Of a stretch of DNA of 34,143 nt, positions 1 through 6,148 are shown piece after piece (position 1 is the first letter of the stretch; each line of letters opens with the position of its first letter). The notes below the pieces were generated by a model. That model made no database searches. It worked only from the letters and a program-made list of their open reading frames with translations, and had not been told where the DNA came from. A program made the position numbers and the translations under genes. The stretch comes from Thermoplasmatales archaeon SM1-50 (GTDB lineage Archaea > Thermoplasmatota > E2 > DHVEG-1): positions 1 through 34,143 of the forward strand of contig LSSI01000078.1 in the NCBI GenBank assembly GCA_001595945.1. The letters run 5' to 3'.

Positions 1-29
1 CGATTTGAGAAAGAAGGCTCCTTGCTTAT

Positions 30-74
30 TTTCTATATTAAAAGGATGAAATAAGGATGAAATAAGGGATAGAT
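30..74 (+). promoter_or_regulatory. Promoter and leader of the dsrE-iscS-iscU-dfx operon
   Basis: A TATA-like CTATATTAAAAGG lies at about 32-44. It is followed by two tandem copies of AAGGATGAAAT just upstream of the purine-rich ribosome binding site. The duplicated block may have created a second Shine-Dalgarno-like site. Transcription start not determined. Confidence 0.4.
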
Positions 75-437
75 ATGAAAGATGAACATTCAATCCTTTA
101 CGTGCAAACGACAGATCAACCGGAAAAACAATACTCACCTCTTGTGCTTGCACAGACCGCGAAAATGATGGATCTCACCCCACGACTTTACTATCTGGGC
201 ACGGGACTAAGAATTCTTATGCCTGATATCGCAGAGAACATCAAAATCGGGACATTCCCTAGTGTGGCTGAGATGCTAAAGAAAACCATGAACATGGGTA
301 TTGAGGTCTATGTCTGTGAAGCGTCAAAGCAGATGCTAGGTCTTGAGAAGGTCACATTGATTCCCGGTGTGAAGATTGTTGGTGCCGGGACTTTAAATGA
401 TCTTGCGCTTGACGCGGGAGCCACTATGTGGTTCTAG
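75..437 (+). CDS. DsrE/DsrF-like family protein
   Basis: A 120-aa soluble protein resembling the DsrE/DsrF/TusD fold, small proteins that carry sulfur or act in sulfur relay. It opens with a beta strand (SILYVQTTD) and has a central helix region (AEMLKKTMNMGIEVYVCEASKQML) typical of this fold. The Cys in VYVCEAS (around residue 81) sits where many DsrE-fold proteins carry a functional Cys, although its role here is unproven. It is the first gene of a tight run with an IscS-like gene (12 nt later), iscU and desulfoferrodoxin. That context suggests sulfur supply or redox work for Fe-S assembly. A purine-rich AAGGGATAG precedes the ATG and a TATA-like CTATATTAAAAGG lies at about 32-44. Family call is moderate; the partner is inferred. 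Confidence 0.75.
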   Translation: MKDEHSILYVQTTDQPEKQYSPLVLAQTAKMMDLTPRLYYLGTGLRILMPDIAENIKIGTFPSVAEMLKKTMNMGIEVYVCEASKQMLGLEKVTLIPGVKIVGAGTLNDLALDAGATMWF

Positions 438-449
438 AAGAGGAATACT

Positions 450-1619
450 ATGGCAAGGATATACCTTGATCACGCAGCAGCACTGCCGGTTGATTACCGA
501 GTGTTTGAGTTCGCAAAACCTTATCTTACCACATTGCATGGGAACCCCTCCTCGCTTCATTCTGTCGGGGTAGAGGCAAAACAAGCGGTGGAGGAATCAC
601 GACAAAAAATCGCTAAGTTCATCCACGCGGAAAACGAAAGCACCATTATTTTCACAGGCAGTGCGACCGAGGCAAATAACCTAGCGGTGAAAGGCACCGC
701 ATTAAGAAACATCACTTCAGGGAAAACTGTGGTTGCATCTGCTATCGAACATATGTCCGTGCTCAATCCGATGAAGGAGCTGCAAAAAAATGGTTTTTCA
801 TTCACAACGATTCCTGTTGATTCAACAGGGATTGTCGATCTTAACAAACTTGAAGATATGCTGACAAAGACAACGACACTGACTTCTGTTATGTACGCGA
901 ACAATGAGATAGGGACGGTTGAACCAATCCGCGAAATAAGTAATATTGTGCGTGAGAAAGGAATGTATCTTCATGTCGATGCGGTTGCTGCAGCTGGAAG
1001 GATTCCCATTGATGTCCAGAAGGATGGTATCGATCTGCTCACACTGTCATCAAACGATCTATATGGCCCTCAAGGAGCGGGAGCACTATATGTGAAACCT
1101 GGTGTGAGACTTCAGTCCGTTCTCCTTGGTGGTGGGCAGGAGCGGGGTCTTCGCTCAGGCACTGAGAATGTCTTTGCGATCGCAGGGATGGGCGAAGCAG
1201 CACGTATCGTACAAGAGGAGATAACACAAGAAAGCAGCAGGCTCATTCCCATCAGAGATACACTTATCAACGAAATCCTTAAAATCGAGCAGTCCTATCT
1301 CACCGGTCATCCAACGCAGCGCCTGCCACATCATGCAAGCTTCCGGTTTAGCTCTATCGAAGGAGAAAGCATTTTGTTAAACATGGACATGTATGATATT
1401 CAAGTTTCCACTGGTTCTGCCTGTTCATCAAAGACGCTTGAACCATCACATGTGCTTCTTGCGATTGGTTTAAAACACGAGGAGGCTCATGGGTCCATGG
1501 TGCTGACACTTGGTCGTTCCACCACCATGGATAATGTCGAGCCGGTAAGCAAAGCGACGTATGAGACTGTGCAACGCTTACGAAAACTCTCACCACTGGA
1601 TCAAGAATGGAGGAAATAA
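450..1619 (+). CDS. iscS: IscS/NifS-like protein lacking the PLP lysine
   Basis: A 389-aa class V aminotransferase-fold protein aligned along its whole length with IscS/NifS cysteine desulfurases: YLDHAA at the N terminus, SATEANN, the EH pair at 100-101, NNEIGT at 151-156, HVDA at 175-178, RSGTEN at 235-240 and the mobile-loop Cys325 in TGSACSS. The segment that normally reads S-x-H-K-x-x-G-P and holds the Schiff-base lysine reads SSNDLYGP here, with Asp203 in place of Lys. The Gln that usually follows HVDA-x is also Ala180. Desulfurase activity by the standard PLP route is therefore unlikely. Archaeoglobus fulgidus IscS has, as I recall, the same Lys-to-Asp change and was reported to lack PLP and desulfurase activity while contributing a cysteine ligand to the scaffold-bound cluster. 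The gene ends 2 nt before iscU, which fits an IscS-IscU complex. Sulfur would need another source, perhaps the DsrE-like neighbour or sulfide. Confidence 0.93.
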   Translation: MARIYLDHAAALPVDYRVFEFAKPYLTTLHGNPSSLHSVGVEAKQAVEESRQKIAKFIHAENESTIIFTGSATEANNLAVKGTALRNITSGKTVVASAIEHMSVLNPMKELQKNGFSFTTIPVDSTGIVDLNKLEDMLTKTTTLTSVMYANNEIGTVEPIREISNIVREKGMYLHVDAVAAAGRIPIDVQKDGIDLLTLSSNDLYGPQGAGALYVKPGVRLQSVLLGGGQERGLRSGTENVFAIAGMGEAARIVQEEITQESSRLIPIRDTLINEILKIEQSYLTGHPTQRLPHHASFRFSSIEGESILLNMDMYDIQVSTGSACSSKTLEPSHVLLAIGLKHEEAHGSMVLTLGRSTTMDNVEPVSKATYETVQRLRKLSPLDQEWRK

Positions 1620-1621
1620 GA

Positions 1622-2008
1622 ATGGCAAATGTAGGATATAGTAAAAAAGTTATGGAACATTTCATGAACCCACGAAATGTCGGTGTGATAGAAAACCCTG
1701 ATGGGTACGGGAAGGTTGGAAACCCTGTCTGCGGGGATGTCATGGAGATATTCATAAAAATAAAAGATGAGAAGATCACCGACATCAAGTTCCGGACGTT
1801 TGGATGCGGTTCTGCAATTGCGACTAGCAGCATGGTCACTGAGCTAGCAAAAGGAAAACACGTCGATGAGGCAGTTAGGATTACAAGGGGCGATGTTGCA
1901 AACGAACTTGATGGTCTGCCTCCTCAAAAGATGCATTGTTCAAACCTCGCTGCTGATGCATTGCATGAGGCGATTAAGGATTATAAAAACAGGAAACAAA
2001 AGAAGTAA
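1622..2008 (+). CDS. iscU: Iron-sulfur cluster scaffold IscU
   Basis: A 128-aa NifU N-terminal/IscU scaffold on which [2Fe-2S] clusters are built and passed on. The three cluster cysteines are in NPVCGD, TFGCGSA and KMHCSNL, and the Asp after the first Cys-Gly, important for cluster release in the family, is present. The ATG at 1622 is chosen over the in-frame ATG at 1607 because GGAGGAAATAAG sits just before it and because IscU proteins begin near the YSKKVMEHFMNPRNVG segment. The start lies 2 nt after the iscS-like stop, so translation is probably coupled. No LPPVK motif for Hsp70/HscA is seen; LPPQKMHC takes that place, common in archaea and many Gram-positive bacteria. Confidence 0.95.
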   Translation: MANVGYSKKVMEHFMNPRNVGVIENPDGYGKVGNPVCGDVMEIFIKIKDEKITDIKFRTFGCGSAIATSSMVTELAKGKHVDEAVRITRGDVANELDGLPPQKMHCSNLAADALHEAIKDYKNRKQKK

Positions 2009-2025
2009 AATGGAGGTAATAACCT

Positions 2026-2403
2026 ATGGCAAAGTTAAAGGAAATCTATAAATGTAATGTATGTGGGAATATCGTGGAAGTCATCCACGCTGGTGTCGGT
2101 GAACTCGTCTGCTGCGGGCAACCAATGCAGTTGCTTGTAGAAAAATCACAGGAGGAAGGAAACGAAAAACATGTTCCAGTGATTGAAACAACCGCAACCG
2201 GTGTGATAGTAAAAGCCGGATCAGTTCCGCATCCCATGGAGGAGAAACACTATATCGAGTGGATTGAGCTGCATACTGATGGAGCCGTGTATCGGAAGTT
2301 TTTACAACCAGCGGAAAAACCAGAAGCGGAATTCTGTGTGACTGCGAAGAATTTGTCTGCACGGGATTACTGCAATATACACGGGTTGTGGAAATCGAAA
2401 TAA
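2026..2403 (+). CDS. dfx: Desulfoferrodoxin (superoxide reductase, 2Fe type)
   Basis: A 125-aa desulfoferrodoxin that reduces superoxide to hydrogen peroxide in the cytosol of anaerobes. The N-terminal desulforedoxin-like domain (about 1-37) has the centre I rubredoxin-type site C10-x-x-C13 and C29-C30. The C-terminal superoxide reductase domain has centre II ligands: His in EKHVPV (49), PHP (69), EKHY (75), and Cys116/His119 in YCNIHG. Family-typical Glu/Lys of EKHVP is present. A strong GGAGG lies 10-14 nt before the ATG. It ends the iscS-iscU operon 17 nt downstream of iscU. Its place there makes sense, because superoxide attacks Fe-S clusters and the protein itself needs iron. Confidence 0.96.
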   Translation: MAKLKEIYKCNVCGNIVEVIHAGVGELVCCGQPMQLLVEKSQEEGNEKHVPVIETTATGVIVKAGSVPHPMEEKHYIEWIELHTDGAVYRKFLQPAEKPEAEFCVTAKNLSARDYCNIHGLWKSK

Positions 2404-2494
2404 TTCAGTCTTACCTTTTCAAAGATTTTGATTCGAACTAGGTCAAAACTTAATAGAATAAATAATGAGCTAGTATAAGATGGTCAGAAGATTA

Positions 2495-2716
2495 TTAAAA
2501 CTTTAATTCTTCGCCGACTTTGACGTTCTTAAATGTTTGTTTACTTGTATATATTGTTTCTTTAACTGATTGGGTTATTTCAAGAAACTGCTTGTCGAAG
2601 TCTTCAGGGACAGACTTGGTGTCACATTTATTTTTGGGTTGGATGATGACCCGGTCATCATCAAGTAGGATGTATTCGGTACACCCCGAATCAAGATACT
2701 TTTTGACTTTTGCCAT
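2495..2716 (-). CDS. Hypothetical 73-aa protein
   Basis: I do not recognise the family. The product is small, charged and mixed alpha/beta. It starts MAKVKKYLDSGCTEYILLDD, contains an acidic DDD followed by a basic strand (RVIIQPKNK), and ends in an amphipathic helix plus NVKVGEELKF. No transmembrane segment or signal peptide. It is judged real rather than chance because its ATG is preceded at good distance by AGGAGGT (minus strand of 2721-2728) and by a TATA-like ACTATATAATC at 2767-2777, giving a predicted leader of about 30 nt. It stands alone, convergent with desulfoferrodoxin. No function is proposed. Confidence 0.7.
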   Translation of the reverse strand: MAKVKKYLDSGCTEYILLDDDRVIIQPKNKCDTKSVPEDFDKQFLEITQSVKETIYTSKQTFKNVKVGEELKF

Positions 2717-2766
2717 TCAATACCTCCTAATAATATTTGTAGGTGTTGCTTAAGAACAAGAACACG

Positions 2767-2777
2767 ATTATATAGTA
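2767..2777 (-). promoter_or_regulatory. TATA box of the 73-aa orphan gene
   Basis: The minus-strand reading ACTATATAATC lies about 50 nt before the ATG at 2716, with AGGAGGT in between at 2721-2728. The predicted transcript would start near 2746. Confidence 0.5.
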
Positions 2778-2779
2778 AC

Positions 2780-3120
2780 TGCAGCACTCTTTGTTTAAAA
2801 AGTGAATCAGATATTCGATAAAACTTGAATGTGTTTCTACCATGTCCTTTACCTTTGGATTTTTCACAATACATAGTAAATAGATCTATGTTGTATGGCG
2901 CGTTTTACAGATATTCTCTTATGCCTCGCAGTCCAAAGAGTTTTCAACGGAGATCATATCATTACCTCAAAGTATTTCTGTAGCGTTCTTGTTTTGATGG
3001 ATCCTGGAGGTTGACATGATGTTTGATTTCCTTGTTTTTATTTTTTCAAAATCTTTTAGCGAACGCTAGATTTACCTTATGATTTTTCATTGTAAACGCA
3101 TGAGGTTTTACTAAAATAAC
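2780..3120 (-). pseudogene. Possible decayed reading frame in a gene-free stretch
   Basis: The 566 bases between 2717 and 3282 hold no convincing intact gene. One minus-strand frame is protein-like across about 340 bases but is broken by about five stop codons. Pieces include PHAFTMKNHKVNLAFAKRF, DPSKQERYRNTLR, and after 2905 a longer open stretch around NAPYNIDLFTMYCEK. The pieces stay in one frame, as expected for a gene losing function, but I cannot assign a family and AT-rich sequence can mimic this. Low confidence. Confidence 0.25.
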
Positions 3121-3180
3121 ATAATTTTTCTTATACAGAATTATATTATCGACACACATTATACCAGTTTTTGTTATCTT

Positions 3181-3211
3181 GTAGTTCTTTGGTAGGAACT
3201 TTCGGAACTAC
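3181..3211. repeat. Inverted repeat upstream of the wHTH gene
   Basis: GTAGTTC at 3181-3187 pairs with GAACTAC at 3205-3211 across 17 nt. It lies just upstream of the TATA-like element of the regulator gene, where an upstream regulator site could sit. Confidence 0.45.
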
Positions 3212-3227
3212 TGGCTAATTCGTAAAA

Positions 3228-3265
3228 GTTAAATAACCCCACTGTATACTAATTGTTAACAATTA
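3228..3265 (+). promoter_or_regulatory. Promoter with perfect 16-bp palindromic operator
   Basis: A TATA-like AGTTAAATAAC is at about 3228-3238. A perfect 16-bp palindrome, TAATTGTT followed by AACAATTA, is at 3250-3265, right at the expected transcription start and before the GGGAGGT ribosome site at 3270. In archaea a palindrome there usually blocks RNA polymerase recruitment when bound, so autoregulation by the winged-helix protein encoded next is likely. Confidence 0.6.
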
Positions 3266-3282
3266 ACCAGGGAGGTAGGAAA

Positions 3283-3603
3283 TTGTCTGAAAGACATAGA
3301 GAAAAAACATCAATAACAAACGTCGCAGAAAAAGAACTTGACCTTCTCATTAGACATATTGATGTGCTTAAAACTGTTCGTGATTACGGACCCATCGGCA
3401 TCATACGCCTTTCTCAGATAACGGGTCAACCACAACACGTGATTCGCTACTCACTGCGAACACTCGAAAACGATGGCATCATCAAACCATCTGCACAAGG
3501 AGCTATCGTCACCGATAAAATCCATGAGACACTTGGTACACTTGAGTTAACCCTTGACGACATGATAACTACTATGACCGATTTGAAAAAAAAACTAAAA
3601 TAG
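3283..3603 (+). CDS. Winged-helix transcriptional regulator
   Basis: A 106-aa DNA-binding protein of archaeal winged-helix type. Residues about 20-80 form the wHTH: a helix over LDLLIRHIDVLKTVRDYGPIG, then IIRLSQITGQPQHVIRYSLRTLENDGIIKPSA as helix-turn-helix plus wing. The tail (LTLDDMITTMTDLKKKLK) is a probable dimerising coiled coil. The TTG at 3283 is taken as start because GGGAGGTAGG ends 3-4 nt before it. An upstream in-frame TTG at 3253 lies inside a palindrome and has no ribosome site. The perfect palindrome at 3250-3265 in its own promoter suggests autorepression. Target genes beyond itself cannot be seen. Confidence 0.85.
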   Translation: MSERHREKTSITNVAEKELDLLIRHIDVLKTVRDYGPIGIIRLSQITGQPQHVIRYSLRTLENDGIIKPSAQGAIVTDKIHETLGTLELTLDDMITTMTDLKKKLK

Positions 3604-3608
3604 CAGTA

Positions 3609-3615
3609 TTTTTTT
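3609..3615 (+). terminator. Oligo(T) terminator after the wHTH gene
   Basis: Seven T residues begin 6 nt after the stop codon, the usual archaeal intrinsic termination signal. Confidence 0.5.
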
Positions 3616-3647
3616 CACATAAATAGCAGAAGTTGATAACTCCAAAA

Positions 3648-3659
3648 TTTTTAAATAGG
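3648..3659 (+). promoter_or_regulatory. TATA box of the PKD protein gene
   Basis: TTTTTAAATAGG lies about 50 nt before the ATG at 3704, and GAGGT at 3690-3694 serves as ribosome binding site. Confidence 0.5.
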
Positions 3660-3703
3660 ATTAGTCAATAGACTGTCTAAAATTAAAACGAGGTCTATGG
3701 AAT

Positions 3704-4669
3704 ATGAAACACAAAAATCTATGCATCATAGCAGTGATACTAGGCAGCCTCATGCTCATCGCAACATTTCCAGTCCAGGCTGCAGATATAACAATTTCTG
3801 ACCCAATGGATGATGTAAGCTCAATTGATTATCTAACAGGAGAAACCATTGTAGTCACTACTCATCCAGAAATCGATGTCGAAAATATTGATATCACCAA
3901 AGCAGAATACACACAAGAGGGAGCACAGGCAACAGTCAGCCTGCAGGTGAAAGGAAACATTGAAAACAGAGGGAAAATCATAGACCCGGAAAGCGAAGAT
4001 TTTTTTGAATTTATTGATGCTGTTGAATACGGGTTTCAGCTAATCACCTCTGAAGAAGACTATATGATTAGCTACTCCAACGGAACCGGACAGCTTTTAT
4101 ACGGCATTGAACAAATAAACCTCACCTCAGAGAATTTTACAGTTGTTGGCGGAACTCTTTCAATTACATTCCCCTTAGTAAGCGCAGATGAGGTCTATGA
4201 AGAATTCATCGTAACCACCACCTTTATAAAAGTGGATTTCACCTCAATAGAAGAAGAAGGCTTCGAAGACTTCGTCTACCTCTCAGATATTGCCCCGAAC
4301 CCTCCCCTTGAAATCATTGAAGCATACGCACCAAACATTGGCTCTGTAGGAGAGACAATTCAATTTAATGGAAGCGTTCAACCCCTGACCGGGCAACCCC
4401 CCTATCAATATCAGTGGGATTTCGGCGATCAAGGCACATCAACACAATTAAATCCAACACATGTGTATACAACCTCTGGTGAATATACTTATACCTTTAC
4501 CGTCACTGATCAATCAGGTGATTCCGCAAGTGAAACAGGTACAATAAGCATCGCTGCAGAGGGCGGATCAAGCGGTTCTCTATCCGACCAGATGATTCTA
4601 TTCCTAGCAGTTTTGGTTATTATCATCGTGGTTGGTGTCGTGGTCATCGTCTGGATAATACGACGATAA
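3704..4669 (+). CDS. Secreted membrane-anchored PKD-domain protein
   Basis: A 321-aa surface protein with three parts. A signal peptide spans 1-27 (basic start, hydrophobic core, cleavage near VQA-AD). An unrecognised beta-rich domain spans about 28-205; it opens with ITISDPMDDV and a run of alternating strands, resembling sugar- or haem-binding beta sandwiches only loosely. A PKD domain spans about 210-285, with the diagnostic YQWDFGDQGTSTQLNPTHVY followed by GEYTYTFTVTD. A C-terminal membrane helix at about 295-318 ends in IIRR, so the bulk faces outside. PKD domains usually mediate protein or glycan contacts. The gene stands alone. Out-of-frame ATG at 3696 was rejected because GAGGT is better spaced to 3704. 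Confidence 0.88.
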   Translation: MKHKNLCIIAVILGSLMLIATFPVQAADITISDPMDDVSSIDYLTGETIVVTTHPEIDVENIDITKAEYTQEGAQATVSLQVKGNIENRGKIIDPESEDFFEFIDAVEYGFQLITSEEDYMISYSNGTGQLLYGIEQINLTSENFTVVGGTLSITFPLVSADEVYEEFIVTTTFIKVDFTSIEEEGFEDFVYLSDIAPNPPLEIIEAYAPNIGSVGETIQFNGSVQPLTGQPPYQYQWDFGDQGTSTQLNPTHVYTTSGEYTYTFTVTDQSGDSASETGTISIAAEGGSSGSLSDQMILFLAVLVIIIVVGVVVIVWIIRR

Positions 4670-4684
4670 AACACACCTCTTCAT

Positions 4685-4709
4685 CTCCCTTTTTTTCCTA
4701 ATATTTTTT
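4685..4709 (+). terminator. Oligo(T) terminator after the PKD protein gene
   Basis: Two T runs (seven at 4690-4696 and six at 4704-4709) follow the stop by 20-40 nt, without a hairpin. Confidence 0.5.
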
Positions 4710-4768
4710 CGCATGGGTTATCTTTTTATGTTCTTAGATGATGACTTTCACATCAAGGAATGTGCACC

Positions 4769-6112
4769 ATGAAAGACGGCGAAAGCAAATACGCATATAA
4801 GAAAAAATCTGCTTGGGAGCGTTTTTCCAAAACTCAAATCACAAAAGCCGTTTCATTTGCAGAACCATACAAAACCTTTCTTAACGTAGCAAAAACAGAG
4901 CGAGAAGCAATCCATTTCATCGTTTCCACTGCGAAAACGAAAAAGAAGGAAATACTCGTAAACCAAGAAAAGTCTGCCGCTATCGTGATACGGGGAAAAA
5001 AACCGGTACGTGAGGGATTTCACATCGTAATTTCCCATATTGATTCACCCCGACTTGATTTAAAACAAGTGCCTCTCTATCAAGATTCAGAGAGTAATCT
5101 CGCTTTGTTCGAAACACATTATTATGGTGGCATAAAGAAATTCCACTGGGTCGTCATCCCCCTGGCATTACATGGAGTTATAGTAAAAAAAGACGGCACA
5201 AAGGTAACATTCAGAATAGGTGAGGATGAAAAAGACCCTGTCTTCTCTGTACCAGATTTACTTCCACATCTCTCGCATGATGTCCAAGACAATAAAAAAA
5301 TAAATGAGGCAATAAAAGCAGAAAGCCTTGATATCGTTATTGGGAGTATGCCTGCGAAAGGGGATTTCAAAGAAAAAATAAAAGCAGCGATTCTTGAAAA
5401 GCTCCATAAAGAATATGCCATCACAGAGCATGATCTTATCTCTGCAGAGCTTGAGGCAGTCCCAGCGTTTAAGGCTCGTGATATTGGCTTTGACCGGTCA
5501 CTTGTCGGTGCGTACGGACAGGATGATCGAATCTGCGCCTATGCACTGTTACAGGCAATCCTTGATATAAAAAATCCGAAGCATACCGTCATAGCTCTCT
5601 TTGTCGATAAAGAAGAGATCGGCAGTGAAGGAAACGTATCGGCACAGACAGCAACGTTTCTGCGATCTGTTATACGGAAACTTGACGTAAATGTCGATAT
5701 CGATAGTGTCCTGCTCAAATCTAAAATGATTTCCGCAGATGTCCAGTCAGCGGTCACCCCAAACTACACCGATGTCTTTGAACTGAAAAACGCTTCATCA
5801 TTAGGAAACGGTGTGGTGATGACGAAATTTACAGGGCATGGCGGGAAGTACATGGCCAATGACGCATCAGCAGAATATGTCGCTGAGATCAGAGCCATGC
5901 TTGACAAGGCAGATATCCCCTGGCAAACAGGGGAGCTTGGCAAGGTCGACAAAGGAGGTGGTGGGACTGTGGCAAAATATTTCGCACGGTTAGGTATGAA
6001 CGTTATCGATCTCGGTGCTCCTGTGCTCTCGATGCATGCACCTTATGAGATCACAAGCAAGGTTGATCTCTACTCCTCGTATCTGGCATACCTTACATTC
6101 TTAAAGAGCTGA
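4769..6112 (+). CDS. M18 family zinc aminopeptidase
   Basis: A 447-aa metallo-aminopeptidase of family M18 (LAP4/DNPEP, bacterial aminopeptidase I). It removes N-terminal residues from peptides in the cytosol, usually as a tetrahedral dodecamer. Metal ligands and catalytic residues visible are His of ISHIDSPRLD, Asp in GAYGQDDR, the Glu pair in VDKEEIGSEG, Asp in SADVQ, and His in LSMHAPYE near the C terminus. GGIKKFHW matches the family GG-x-x-(R/K)-(Y/F)-x-W segment. The ATG at 4769 is preferred over 4760 because AAGGA at 4755-4759 touches the earlier ATG but is well spaced to the later one. No signal peptide. It would finish peptides produced by the secreted peptidases encoded nearby. Confidence 0.94.
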   Translation: MKDGESKYAYKKKSAWERFSKTQITKAVSFAEPYKTFLNVAKTEREAIHFIVSTAKTKKKEILVNQEKSAAIVIRGKKPVREGFHIVISHIDSPRLDLKQVPLYQDSESNLALFETHYYGGIKKFHWVVIPLALHGVIVKKDGTKVTFRIGEDEKDPVFSVPDLLPHLSHDVQDNKKINEAIKAESLDIVIGSMPAKGDFKEKIKAAILEKLHKEYAITEHDLISAELEAVPAFKARDIGFDRSLVGAYGQDDRICAYALLQAILDIKNPKHTVIALFVDKEEIGSEGNVSAQTATFLRSVIRKLDVNVDIDSVLLKSKMISADVQSAVTPNYTDVFELKNASSLGNGVVMTKFTGHGGKYMANDASAEYVAEIRAMLDKADIPWQTGELGKVDKGGGGTVAKYFARLGMNVIDLGAPVLSMHAPYEITSKVDLYSSYLAYLTFLKS

Positions 6113-6121
6113 TGTCATTGG

Positions 6122-6129
6122 TTTTTTTT
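6122..6129 (+). terminator. Oligo(T) terminator after the M18 gene
   Basis: Eight T residues lie 10 nt past the stop codon, in the short gap before the convergent radical SAM gene. Confidence 0.5.
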
Positions 6130-6148
6130 GTCCTTAGAGATCTTATTA

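Noticed and set aside
393-584. Short minus-strand frame over the dsrE/iscS junction
   Set aside because: No ribosome site, lies over two real genes, shadow frame.
2425-2440. GATTCGAA-like sequence resembling a tRNA T arm
   Set aside because: No acceptor stem or anticodon arm can be folded around it.
2575-2874. 99-codon minus-strand frame overlapping the 73-aa gene
   Set aside because: It overlaps a better-supported gene and contains the likely promoter; only its upstream part is kept, as possible gene debris.
3253-3282. Earlier TTG start for the wHTH gene
   Set aside because: It is inside the palindrome, lacks a ribosome site and adds residues without any support; GGGAGGTAGG fits the TTG at 3283.
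4735-4760. Possible box C/D sRNA (GATGATGA near 4735)
   Set aside because: No matching D box or internal C'/D' pair at the right distance.
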